Part shown: positions 16,183 through 24,032 of the stretch, in pieces
Numbering within the stretch: the stretch's first letter is position 1
Layout: each line of letters opens with the position of its first letter
Source: EA-27 sp964396265
GTDB lineage: Archaea > Thermoplasmatota > Thermoplasmata > RBG-16-68-12 > EA-27
Direction of reading: 5' to 3'
Assembly: GCA_964396265.1 (NCBI GenBank)
Contig: CAYNEM010000009.1
Span: 53,339-117,338, forward strand
DNA: 64,000 bases
Notes under the pieces: generated by a model
Database searches by the model: none
What the model was told of the DNA's origin: nothing
What the model saw: only the letters and a program-made list of their open reading frames with translations
Program-made: the position numbers and the translations under genes

Positions 16183-17157
16183 ATGGCTTTCGACCTCCGA
16201 CGACCCCGCATCCACGTCATCGGTTGCGGCGGGGCGGGTACGAACAGCGTTCACCGGCTCGTGACCTCGGGCCTTCAAGGGGCGCACACCGTGGCGGTGA
16301 ACACGGACCGTGAGCACCTCGATCGATCATCCTGCGACGCCCGCGTCCTTCTGGGCGACGGCGCGATCCGGACCACCGGCGGTCGGCCGGAGATCGGCGA
16401 GAGATTGGCGGCGCGCCACGAGAAGGAGGCGCGGGCCGCCGTGTGCGGGGGGGACCTGACCTTCGTCATCGCGGGGCTTGGCGGCGGCGTTGGCACAGGC
16501 GTTGCGCCGCTCATCGCGCAGTGGTCCCGCCAGTCCGGCGCCCTCGTCGTCGGCCTCGCGACCACGCCGTTCCGCGCCGAGCGAAGCCGCCAGGAGGTGG
16601 CGGTCAAGGGCGTCCAGTCCTTCCGGGAAGCGTGCAACAGCCTCATCGTTCTCGACAACGAGCGCCTCCTCGCGCGGGTGCCCGACCTCCCCGTCGACCA
16701 GGCGTTCGCGGTCATGGACCACCTCGTCGGCGAGGTCATCCGCGGGATCTCCGACGCCCTCCTCGAGCCGTCCGCGATCCATCTCGACTTCCCGGACCTC
16801 CGCGAGGTCCTGTTGCAGGGCGGCACGTCTACGCTCCTGTTCGGCGAGGGGGATTCTCTGGATCCAGAAGGGGTCGTCGACGCAGCCTTCGCGAACTCGC
16901 TCCTGGACGCGGACTGCTCCGGAGCAGCGGGCGCGGTCATCCACGTAACGGCAGGGACGGACCTGCCCCTGCGTTCCGTGCACGGCGTGGTGGACCGCCT
17001 CACGGAGCGCATCCGGCCCGGCGCACGCGTCGCGTTCGGCATCCGGTCCGACCCGGAGTTCGAGGGTTCGATGCGCGTGATGACGATCCTGACGGGTGTG
17101 CGAGCGCGAGCCGGCGTCGCGCGGCCGGAGGACGAGGCCATCAAACGAAACCCGTGA
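16183..17157 (+). CDS. ftsZ: FtsZ-family tubulin-like GTPase
   Basis: A 324-residue cytoskeletal GTPase, expected to polymerise at the division site. It shows GCGGAGTNS (15-22), AVNTD, the signature loop GGGVGTG (100-106, where most FtsZ have GGGTGTG), TTPFRAE and NSLIVLDNERLL. The T7 catalytic loop is IHLDFPD (199-205), with His where FtsZ has Asn but both Asp kept. The C-terminal tail is very short, so there is no obvious SepF-binding peptide. It lies 36 bases after the CdrS-like gene with AGGGATGG before ATG 16183. It could be one of two FtsZ paralogues; which one cannot be told. Confidence 0.92.
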   Translation: MAFDLRRPRIHVIGCGGAGTNSVHRLVTSGLQGAHTVAVNTDREHLDRSSCDARVLLGDGAIRTTGGRPEIGERLAARHEKEARAAVCGGDLTFVIAGLGGGVGTGVAPLIAQWSRQSGALVVGLATTPFRAERSRQEVAVKGVQSFREACNSLIVLDNERLLARVPDLPVDQAFAVMDHLVGEVIRGISDALLEPSAIHLDFPDLREVLLQGGTSTLLFGEGDSLDPEGVVDAAFANSLLDADCSGAAGAVIHVTAGTDLPLRSVHGVVDRLTERIRPGARVAFGIRSDPEFEGSMRVMTILTGVRARAGVARPEDEAIKRNP

Positions 17158-17766
17158 CTATTCCCTGCCGGTCTGTAGGATGCGTGCGACTCTCTCCCCG
17201 CGCAGCGGCTGGCTCCCGCGTCCCAGGCCGGGGAAGTCGGTCGGCTCCACCGTGATGCCCCGGACCTGCGCCTCGTATCCCGTGACGGCCTGACGGTACT
17301 CGAGGGAAAGAAGGTCGATGACCGCTTTCGGCTTCGTCGCGTTCAGATACGCCGTCAGGATCGATGGAAGACCCTTGCCCTGCCACCACCGGTTCAGCTT
17401 CCCGAACGGCGGCGTTGCTTCCGCCATCGAGTGCGGATACGCGAAGATCGTGTCGCGCGAGGCGACGAGGCCGTAGAGCCCAGAGACGATGAGGACCTCC
17501 ACGGTCTCCTTTCGTGCCTCCCATGCCTCCCGCGGGATGTGGCGGTACATGTTGCCGTCGAAGCGGAGGTACGCGGGGGTCACGCCGTCCTTGGCGGCGG
17601 TGTTCTTCCACGTGCTCGCGACCTCGGCTCGCAGCGCGAGGAATCGATCCTGCTGCGCCTTTGGGAGCGCGTCCGCGAAGTCGTCGACCATCTTCAGATA
17701 CGGATCGCCGCCGCTCCGCTTCCGCGTGCTCTCCGGGATGAGGACGACGTTCTCGATGCGCGCCAC
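17158..17766 (-). CDS. YaaA-like protein (DUF328/UPF0246 type)
   Basis: A 202-residue protein resembling the peroxide-stress protein YaaA family. The best marks are LIVSGLYGLVASRD, a following P-H-S-M-x-E, FGKLNRWWQGKGL and VIDLLSLEYRQAV, which correspond to the SGLYG, FW and N-L-A-S-x-E-Y blocks of the family. YaaA binds DNA and limits iron-driven damage in E. coli. The start is GTG 17766, about 25 bases after CTTTTGG, so it may be leaderless. It abuts the ftsZ stop tail to tail without a gap. Confidence 0.68.
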   Translation of the reverse strand: MARIENVVLIPESTRKRSGGDPYLKMVDDFADALPKAQQDRFLALRAEVASTWKNTAAKDGVTPAYLRFDGNMYRHIPREAWEARKETVEVLIVSGLYGLVASRDTIFAYPHSMAEATPPFGKLNRWWQGKGLPSILTAYLNATKPKAVIDLLSLEYRQAVTGYEAQVRGITVEPTDFPGLGRGSQPLRGERVARILQTGRE

Positions 17767-17806
17767 GAAGTCCCTATCCGTGCAGCCGCCAAAAGAGCTT
17801 CGGCGG

Positions 17807-18763
17807 CTAGAACGGACGGGTGCCGAGGTGGACGTTCGCGTGAACCTTCCGCCCTTGGCGGTCCACCTCGACGACCACGGTGTCCCCGATCTTGGCCTGG
17901 CGCAGCGCCTCGATGAGGTCCCCGAGGTCTTCGAGGGTCTTGTCGCCGATGCTCGTGAGCACGTCGCCCACGTGGAGGCTAGCTTCCGCCGCCGGGCTCT
18001 CCGGCTTGACCTCGGTCACGAGGACGCCGCGAGTCGTGCTAAGCCCGTACTGCTGCGCGATGCGGCGGTTCATGTCGTACCCCGCCACGCCGAGCCAAGG
18101 CCTCGGGATGCGTCCGTGCGCGATGAGCTCGTCCGCGATCCTCCGCGCGTCGTTGATCGGGATTGCGAAGCCGATGCCCTCCGCCCACGGCATCGTTGCA
18201 GCGGTGATCGCGATCACGCGGCCTTCCAGATCCACGAGCGGGCCTCCGGAGTTCCCCGGGTTCACCGCCGCGTCCGTCTGGAGCACCTTGAGGCCGTCCC
18301 CGTAGGGCAGCCAGTCCCGACGCAGGTTGCGGTGGAGCGAGCTGACCACGCCGGAAGTGACCGTGGGTCCTCCCGCCAATCCGAGCGGGTTCCCGATCGC
18401 GAGGACCGGCTGTCCGACGCGGAGTTTCTCCGAGTCGGCGAACTCCGCGGGCTTCAGGTCCGTCGCCTCGACCCTGATCACGGCGACGTCCGTCTCCTCG
18501 TCGTCCCCGACGAGTCGCCCTTCGAGGGACCGGCCGTCTCCCAGGGTGACGAGGATTCGCTCCGCCTCGCCGACCACGTGGCTGTTCGTCAGGATGTGGC
18601 CCTGAGCGTCGTACACGACGCCGGAGCCGAACCCGTGCCGCGGCCATTGCCGCCCGTGCGGGCCCCACGGCGCGACTGCGCTTCCGATGTTCACCGTGCT
18701 CGCAGCCGCCTTTTCCACCGCCTGAATGTACGCTTCCTGGAGTTGCGCCATCATGGGCATCAT
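17807..18763 (-). CDS. HtrA/DegP-like serine protease with PDZ domain
   Basis: A 318-residue trypsin-fold protease. The catalytic triad is visible: His in ILTNSHVVGE, Asp in ETDVAVIRV and Ser in NPGNSGGPLVD, with an oxyanion loop like that of DegP. A PDZ domain fills the C-terminus (GVLVTEVKPESPAAEASLH, GDVLTSIGDKTL). There is no signal peptide, so it probably acts in the cytoplasm, with PDZ-gated quality control as in the family. The start is uncertain: ATG 18763 is used, and TTG 18790 or ATG 18760 are possible. The frame is preceded by a TATTTGG element near 18858. Confidence 0.88.
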   Translation of the reverse strand: MMPMMAQLQEAYIQAVEKAAASTVNIGSAVAPWGPHGRQWPRHGFGSGVVYDAQGHILTNSHVVGEAERILVTLGDGRSLEGRLVGDDEETDVAVIRVEATDLKPAEFADSEKLRVGQPVLAIGNPLGLAGGPTVTSGVVSSLHRNLRRDWLPYGDGLKVLQTDAAVNPGNSGGPLVDLEGRVIAITAATMPWAEGIGFAIPINDARRIADELIAHGRIPRPWLGVAGYDMNRRIAQQYGLSTTRGVLVTEVKPESPAAEASLHVGDVLTSIGDKTLEDLGDLIEALRQAKIGDTVVVEVDRQGRKVHANVHLGTRPF

Positions 18764-18905
18764 CGGAGAGCCATCGCACTCGCCGGTCAAGTTGACCCAG
18801 TCATCGGGAATCTAGTCACAGAGGGAACACGGACCGACGGTGCCCGACCGAAGTCTCCAAATAGGTCGACACCCCTGGGAGATTTCGGGTATACTGGCGG
18901 TATCT

Positions 18906-19145
18906 ATGTCGATCCGGGAGCGTACGATCAAGCTGAGCGAAGAGGAGTACGTCGCCCTCCGGCGGGCCCAGAAGGAGTTGGCGGCAATCAAGGACCGAAA
19001 GATGACGCGTGCTCTCGGATCGCCGATGCCCTCCGGGGCGAAGCCTGGGCGGATCGACTGGGGTGGCGTGGCCCTTGGGGCCGTGGCGGCGCTGGGAGCG
19101 CTTGCCCTCCTCAAGTGGATTGGCGACCAAGACGACAAGCGGTAG
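18906..19145 (+). CDS. small protein with RHH-like N-terminus and C-terminal membrane segment
   Basis: A 79-residue protein. The N-terminus RTIKLSEEEYVALRRAQKEL resembles the strand-helix of a ribbon-helix-helix fold. A Gly/Pro linker follows, and then one hydrophobic segment (GVALGAVAALGALALLKWI) near the C-terminus, so a membrane-tethered DNA- or protein-binding protein is possible. The start chosen is ATG 18906; the frame is open to 18840, but CCAAATAGG at about 18857-18865 looks like the promoter, so a longer start is unlikely. No family recognised. Confidence 0.55.
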   Translation: MSIRERTIKLSEEEYVALRRAQKELAAIKDRKMTRALGSPMPSGAKPGRIDWGGVALGAVAALGALALLKWIGDQDDKR

Positions 19146-19165
19146 GACCGGGCCCGACCGATCGT

Positions 19166-21019
19166 CTAGCTCGTGACGGGCCTTCGGCTGACTTCCATGG
19201 GGAAGTACAATCCCCGGTACGGCATCCCGCGGCACCGGTCTCCAATCTCGCGGATGATCTCGCCGATGGGCATCGGATGGTCCTTGTCCGCCTCCCGGTC
19301 GTAGGCGTTGTACGTCGTCTGGATCGCGGACGCCGCCAGCTCCTTGTCACCGAGGACGATTGCGTACCCGACCCAGTCCTGCTTCGCCTCGCGCACCTTC
19401 TTGGGGACCGACTCGTTCCGGTCGTCAATCCCACAGCGGATGTTCGAGCGCCGCAGGATCGTCGCGACCTCCTGCGCACGGGGGAGATGTTTCTCACTGA
19501 CCGTCAGGAGGCGCACCTGTTCCGGGTTCAGCCAGAGCGGCAGGACGCCCTTGCGCCCCTCCTTCTCCATCTTCACGGCGGTGTCGAGGACCATGTACAG
19601 GTACCGCTCGATCGTCCCGACGATGGCCGTGTGCAGGATCAGCGGATGTCGCTTCTGTCCCTTGTCGTCCAGGTACGTGATCCCGAACCGCTCCGCGTTC
19701 CCCGTGTCGATCTGCACGGTCGCGATCTCCCGCCCGTGGCCGTCGACGTCGTGGAGCATGTACTCGATGTTCACCGTCCAGTAGAAGTTGATCCCCTCGG
19801 GATAGAAGTGGATGAGCCCCGGCCTTCCCTCCTTGCGGAGCAGCCCGAGGATGAATTCCTTGTTCTCCTCGTACGCCTTCTTCGAGCTGACGTTGATCAG
19901 CAGGTCGTACTCCCGCCCGAGCCTCCGGGCCTCCTCCATCACCTTGTCGTGCAGGCGTTCGGAGTTGCGCCACGCCTCTGCAGGATTCGCGCAGAGAACG
20001 TGGAAGTCCGGCATGTTGAGGCGGCGGACGCGGAACAGGAGCTGCGCCTCCCCCGACTGCTCGAGGCGGTACGCGTCCGCAATCTCGAGCGCTCCCATCG
20101 GGAGCTGCTTGTACGAGATCGTCCAGTCCTTCATCATGGCGAACTGCTGGAAGCAGGCGGCGTATCGCATGACGTAGCGATGCTTCTCGGTCTCGACGGA
20201 GTAGAGGCGGTCGCCGAACAGGTCCGCGTGCTCGCGGATCGCCTTCTCGCTCAGATCGAAGAGGCTCGTGCCGCGGACCATGAACACGGGGATCTCCGTC
20301 GCCTCGACGACCTGGCGCGCGTAGTCCGCGGCGAGGTCGAACATGAGCGCGGCCTTCGGTCCGTACCGCATGTGTCCGACGTCGCTCATCGGCTCCCACT
20401 CGAAGCCGAACTTCTTGCACAGCCGGAGGTACGCGGGTTCCCCTTTGGCGGGGATCGCCTCGTGGAGCGCCTCCTTCCGCACCACCGCCAAGAATCCGGG
20501 AGAGGCTCCCGGGAACGCCGCGGGATCGAATTCCTCGCCTCCCGGGGTCAGGACAAGATAGCGTTCCTCGCCCGCGGGCCGGGCCTTCGGTGTCTCAATC
20601 GTGACCTCGCGCGACAGCTCGCTGAGGGGATGGCCCTTGCAGCTCAGGCGGAACGACTTGTACCATCCAAAGGGCGAGGCGATGACCTCGTAGCCGGCCG
20701 CGGCCAGGTTCGCCGCTGTCTTCGCGAGGATCGCGCGCGATGGGCCGGGGGCGCCGAGGGATGAGCTTAGGTGCGCGTACGGGTAGAGGACGACGCGCCT
20801 TGTCTTGACTTGCGCGGCGACGTCCGTGATCTCGTCGACCGCTCGGATCGCGATCTCTTCCGGGTTCGCCTCGTCCCGCGCCTCTACGGTCGCGAAGCAC
20901 ACGAGGGCCTCCTCGACCGCTACAGTCGCGTTTCTCGCGTCGACCTCGTCCGCGTCTTTGATCGCGCGCTCGCGGACCTCGTACTCGATGCGATCCGCAT
21001 GGATGAACAGAATGCGCAT
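19166..21019 (-). CDS. thrS: threonyl-tRNA synthetase, archaeal type
   Basis: A 617-residue class II synthetase charging tRNA-Thr. The N-terminal 145 residues are the archaeal editing domain related to D-aminoacyl-tRNA deacylase (MRILFIHADRIEYEV, YPYAHLSSSLG), distinct from the bacterial TGS/SAD pair. The catalytic core includes MRYGPKAALMFDL, VMRYAACFQQFAM and motif 3 (HPLILHTAIVGTIERYL), and the anticodon-binding domain holds LPLWLNPEQVRLLTVSEKH. The start is ATG 21019, 30 bases from a TATA box shared with the divergent dehydratase. It is expected to be complete and functional. Confidence 0.97.
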   Translation of the reverse strand: MRILFIHADRIEYEVRERAIKDADEVDARNATVAVEEALVCFATVEARDEANPEEIAIRAVDEITDVAAQVKTRRVVLYPYAHLSSSLGAPGPSRAILAKTAANLAAAGYEVIASPFGWYKSFRLSCKGHPLSELSREVTIETPKARPAGEERYLVLTPGGEEFDPAAFPGASPGFLAVVRKEALHEAIPAKGEPAYLRLCKKFGFEWEPMSDVGHMRYGPKAALMFDLAADYARQVVEATEIPVFMVRGTSLFDLSEKAIREHADLFGDRLYSVETEKHRYVMRYAACFQQFAMMKDWTISYKQLPMGALEIADAYRLEQSGEAQLLFRVRRLNMPDFHVLCANPAEAWRNSERLHDKVMEEARRLGREYDLLINVSSKKAYEENKEFILGLLRKEGRPGLIHFYPEGINFYWTVNIEYMLHDVDGHGREIATVQIDTGNAERFGITYLDDKGQKRHPLILHTAIVGTIERYLYMVLDTAVKMEKEGRKGVLPLWLNPEQVRLLTVSEKHLPRAQEVATILRRSNIRCGIDDRNESVPKKVREAKQDWVGYAIVLGDKELAASAIQTTYNAYDREADKDHPMPIGEIIREIGDRCRGMPYRGLYFPMEVSRRPVTS

Positions 21020-21044
21020 GGGCCGTCCCTCATCCCGCCCACGT

Positions 21045-21053
21045 TATAAATAG
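21045..21053. promoter_or_regulatory. shared TATA box for thrS and the divergent dehydratase
   Basis: TTATAAATA is centred 30 bases before ATG 21019 on the minus strand and 25 bases before ATG 21074 on the plus strand. The gap is only 54 bases with no other TATA-like sequence, so the near-symmetric box probably supports both leaderless transcripts, or two overlapping ones that exclude each other. Confidence 0.6.
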
Positions 21054-21073
21054 AAAGGACCCTTCCGTGCCCC

Positions 21074-22015
21074 ATGGAGCGCGTCGACGCAACGCTTGCA
21101 GATGTGGAGGCTGCCCTCGACGTCGTGCGCGAGGTCGGCGTGCGCACGCCGACGGTCCCGTTCGCGGACGGGGAGCCGTTCTTGAAACTCGAGAACCTCC
21201 AGCGCCTCGGCGCCTTCAAGATCCGGGGGGTGTGGAACCGCGTCCAGCGCCTGTCGGACGAGGAGCGGAAACCGGGCTTCTCCACGATCAGCTCCGGGAA
21301 CCACGGGCGGGCGCTCGCATGGGCGGCCAACCGCCTCGGGGTTCCGTGCCTTGTCGCCTTCCCTGAGGGCGCAAGTCCCTGGAAGGTCGCGGCGATCCGC
21401 GAGCTGAACGCGACCATCGAGTCGATGCCGCGGGACGCGCTCGTGCGCGCGCACGAGGAGGAGCTCTGGCGGCGGTGGCCGCAGACGTTCATCCATCCGT
21501 TCGCGCACCCCCACACGATCGCGGGTCAGGGGACCGCGGGATGGGAGATCGCGGACGATCTCTCGGACGTGCGGACGGTGCTCGTCCCCGTCGGTGGCGG
21601 CGGGCTGTCCTCCGGCATCGCGATCGCGGTCAAGGGCCGCCTCTCGAGGGCGAAGGTCTACGGGATCCAGTCCGAGGGCGCCGCCTCGCTCCCGGAGGCG
21701 CTAAAGACCGGGTCCGCCTTCCGCGTCGACCGGCCGAGCACCATTGCGGACGGTATCGGCGTCGGGATGATCCTGCCGAGCATGGTCGACCTCCTTCGAC
21801 GCAACCTGGACGGATGCCTGTTGGTCTCGGACGCGGAGATCCAGGCCGCGATGCGGACGCTCGCATACGAGGCAAAGGTCGTGGCGGAGCCCGCGGGTGC
21901 CGCCGCCTTCGCCGCATGGCGCAGGTACCGGGAACGGCTCGATCCGCCGGTCGTCGCCGTCGTCTCCGGAGGGAACGTCGACCCGACCCTCCTCGCGGAG
22001 ATCCTACGGGCCTAG
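21074..22015 (+). CDS. threonine/serine dehydratase-type PLP enzyme
   Basis: A 313-residue fold-type II PLP enzyme. The PLP lysine lies in LGAFKIRG (about 50-57), the phosphate-binding loop is VPVGGGGLSSG (about 173-183), and SSGNHGRALAWAA binds the cofactor side. The product could be 2-oxobutyrate from threonine (IlvA/TdcB type) or a serine racemase/dehydratase; no C-terminal ACT regulatory domain is present, which fits the catabolic or racemase form. It is divergent from thrS, a link through threonine. The 3' end overlaps the proteasome alpha-like gene by 4 bases, tail to tail. Confidence 0.88.
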   Translation: MERVDATLADVEAALDVVREVGVRTPTVPFADGEPFLKLENLQRLGAFKIRGVWNRVQRLSDEERKPGFSTISSGNHGRALAWAANRLGVPCLVAFPEGASPWKVAAIRELNATIESMPRDALVRAHEEELWRRWPQTFIHPFAHPHTIAGQGTAGWEIADDLSDVRTVLVPVGGGGLSSGIAIAVKGRLSRAKVYGIQSEGAASLPEALKTGSAFRVDRPSTIADGIGVGMILPSMVDLLRRNLDGCLLVSDAEIQAAMRTLAYEAKVVAEPAGAAAFAAWRRYRERLDPPVVAVVSGGNVDPTLLAEILRA

Positions 22016-22686
22016 CTCCCGTTGGATGGGGCGATTCTCTCGAACCGCTTCGTGTCCCCGTGAACGATCCCGTGCTCGATCTGTGATCGTCCTCCGTTCA
22101 CGCTCTCGATCGCACGAGTGCTCAGCGCGAGCGCCTCCTCAAGCGAGAGGTCCGGACGGTACCCGTTCTTGACCACGTCGAGCGCCTCGTCCGCGTCCTG
22201 GCCGATCGCGAACCCGGCGCCGCGGAGGGCGGTCCCGCTCGGGTCGACCTGCACAAGCTGAATCCCAAGTTCGTCTGCGCCCGCCAGGATGATCGACGCG
22301 CCGAACGGGCGCACGGTGTACATCGTGAACGAGTGGAGGTGTTGGGAAAGGCCGCGTGAGAGCGTACCGACGTCCGCAGGCGTATCGTACGCGAGCCTGT
22401 GGCGTTGGGCCGCGATGCGCAGCTCGTCGATGAGCGTGTTGACGTCCCCGATGTAGCCGCTCCCCGTCGCGCCCACGTGGTCGTCGATGACGAACACCTT
22501 CTCCGCGGGCTCGAGGAGAGAGCGCGTCGGCTTGACTTGTGAGGAGAGGATCGCGAAGTCCTTCGACCTCAATCCGAGCGTCGTGGATCCGCGGCCCACG
22601 GCCTGGAGGGCCATCTCGACCTGCATGAGGCGGCCCTCCGAGGTGTAGAAGAAGGGCATGCGTCCGCCCGTGTCCGGTGCCGCCAT
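22012..22686 (-). CDS. proteasome alpha-type subunit, diverged
   Basis: A 224-residue alpha-type 20S subunit. It has the alpha signature GRLMQVEMALQAVGRGSTTL, the EPAEKVFVIDDHVGATGSG stretch (with the Lys used by activator C-termini) and VRPFGASIILAGAD. The N-terminal tail that forms the gate (normally Y-D-R before S-P-D-G-R) is replaced by MAAPDTGGRMPFFYTSEGR, so gating may differ, and the copy is likely a paralogue. The start ATG 22686 is one base after the stop of the beta gene with ACGGAGG upstream. Beta-then-alpha order in one operon is unusual for archaea. Confidence 0.85.
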   Translation of the reverse strand: MAAPDTGGRMPFFYTSEGRLMQVEMALQAVGRGSTTLGLRSKDFAILSSQVKPTRSLLEPAEKVFVIDDHVGATGSGYIGDVNTLIDELRIAAQRHRLAYDTPADVGTLSRGLSQHLHSFTMYTVRPFGASIILAGADELGIQLVQVDPSGTALRGAGFAIGQDADEALDVVKNGYRPDLSLEEALALSTRAIESVNGGRSQIEHGIVHGDTKRFERIAPSNGS

Positions 22687-22687
22687 G

Positions 22688-23266
22688 TCAGTTCGCCTCC
22701 GTGTGCCAGCGCCCATTGGGGATCGAGACCACGTCCACCCCGTTGCCGCTGCCAGGGTCGCGCTCCATCGCAGCGCGCACCGCCGCCTCGCCTAGTCGCT
22801 TCGCGTCGTCGATGCTCAGGTCCTGGCGGTATCCCTGTTCGAGCACGCCGTACGCGATCGGGGACCCGGACCCGGACGACATGAAGTCCTCGCTCGTGAT
22901 CGCGCCGCTCATGTCGTTCGTGTAGACGTGCGGACCCTCACGATCGACGCCCGCGACCACGAGCTCGACGAAGAACGGGGAGTACGACTTCATCCCCGAG
23001 TAGGTGATGTTCGCGATGAGCTTCGCGCTCTCCTTTACGCTGAGGGGGAAACCCCTGCGCAACTGCAGTAGTCGGCGTTCTGCCTTCGCGAGGTTCACGA
23101 GATATTCCGCGTCGCTCATCTGTCCGGCAATCGCGACCGCGATCGTGTCGTCCAGAGCGAAAATCTTCTGCACGACCTTCGATCCGATGAAAAATCCCTT
23201 CGATGCGCGCTTGTCCGCCGCGAGCACGACGCCGTCTTTGCTCTTGATTCCAACCGTGGTGGTCAT
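22688..23266 (-). CDS. psmB: proteasome beta subunit (catalytic, no propeptide)
   Basis: A 192-residue beta subunit of the 20S proteasome. After the start Met comes TTTVGIKSKDGVVLAADKRAS, so Thr1 would be exposed simply by Met removal, with no propeptide. The catalytic Thr1, Asp17 and Lys33 (QKIF) are all in place, as are the GS-x-S-G-S-P region (SSGSGSPIAYGVL) and VDVVSIPNG. The start is ATG 23266; a weak CTTTAGG lies 18-25 bases upstream. It heads an operon with the diverged alpha subunit, so the two probably form one particle type. Confidence 0.94.
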   Translation of the reverse strand: MTTTVGIKSKDGVVLAADKRASKGFFIGSKVVQKIFALDDTIAVAIAGQMSDAEYLVNLAKAERRLLQLRRGFPLSVKESAKLIANITYSGMKSYSPFFVELVVAGVDREGPHVYTNDMSGAITSEDFMSSGSGSPIAYGVLEQGYRQDLSIDDAKRLGEAAVRAAMERDPGSGNGVDVVSIPNGRWHTEAN

Positions 23267-23362
23267 GTCACACCGAGGGACCTAAAGCAATGCCGGACCA
23301 TGTTGACTAGACCTGTCGGGAGCGAGTCACACGGGAGCCGGGGCGGGTGAGGCCCGGCCGAC

Positions 23363-23953
23363 CTAGCTGACCAGGCCGGAGTACAGCCCCCGCGAGATCT
23401 CGCGGGACAGGTGCTCGAACAAGAGGTACGCGTGGCGTGCCGCCTCGTCCAGCCGGTCGCGCGAGGCGATGTGCGCGACGATGCGCAGCTCCTCATCGTG
23501 CAGACGGACCTCGAGCTGAATCCCGTTGTCCTCCGTCGACCACCAGAGTCGGAGCTCGCCGTCGTCCTCGGAGAATCCGAACCAGCGGAGCGGCCCGAAC
23601 CATCGTCCTTGGAGGGCGTCCACGAGGCTCCGGATCACAACGTCCGCGGGCAGGTACGTCTCGAGGACCGTGAGCCCCTCTGGCGTGTGTGTCAGGACGT
23701 CCGGGCTGAGGACCGTGAGCGCTTTGGCGGTGACGCGATACCCGTGCTCCGTCCGCTCGACGAGGCCGTCGTCCGCCAAGCGGTGGAGCGCGCGGGACAG
23801 CTGCTCGGGGTGCATCCCGAGGCGTCGTCGCAGACCCTGGAACGCCACCTGGCTCGTCGGGACCTGGGACAGGAACTCGAGGACGTGGCGGTCGTGGTCG
23901 CGGAGGTCGACGACTGCTTCGCGGGAATTCAACTCTCCGGATCCCGGGACCAT
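23363..23953 (-). CDS. winged-helix transcription regulator
   Basis: A 196-residue protein. An N-terminal winged helix (about 18-75) is clear: HVLEFLSQVPTSQVAF, RRRLGMHPEQLSRALHRLAD, then wing GLVERTEHGYRVT. The C-terminal 110 residues are an alpha/beta ligand- or dimer-type domain (LRLWWSTEDNGIQLEVRLHD) without a recognised family. The start is ATG 23953; the perfect TATA box TATAAAAA on the minus strand is 28 bases upstream. It sits between the proteasome operon and the SPFH gene, both on the same strand, and could regulate either. Confidence 0.75.
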   Translation of the reverse strand: MVPGSGELNSREAVVDLRDHDRHVLEFLSQVPTSQVAFQGLRRRLGMHPEQLSRALHRLADDGLVERTEHGYRVTAKALTVLSPDVLTHTPEGLTVLETYLPADVVIRSLVDALQGRWFGPLRWFGFSEDDGELRLWWSTEDNGIQLEVRLHDEELRIVAHIASRDRLDEAARHAYLLFEHLSREISRGLYSGLVS

Positions 23954-23976
23954 CTGCACGACTCACGCTTTCGTCG

Positions 23977-23984
23977 TTTTTATA
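23977..23984 (-). promoter_or_regulatory. consensus TATA box for the winged-helix regulator
   Basis: TATAAAAA on the minus strand, preceded by ACACG and centred 28 bases before ATG 23953. It is the strongest match to the archaeal TATA consensus in the window, which suggests a well-expressed regulator. Confidence 0.65.
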
Positions 23985-24032
23985 CGTGTCCTCGCGAAAG
24001 TCAATCTCCTCGGCGGTGCGCTCCGACCGGGA

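Noticed and set aside
17489..20764. A 1091-codon open frame on the plus strand
   Set aside because: It runs antisense through the YaaA-like, HtrA and ThrRS genes, has a composition of mirrored G+C-rich codons (Arg/Val/His/Asp) and no domain. The opposite frames contain clear conserved motifs.
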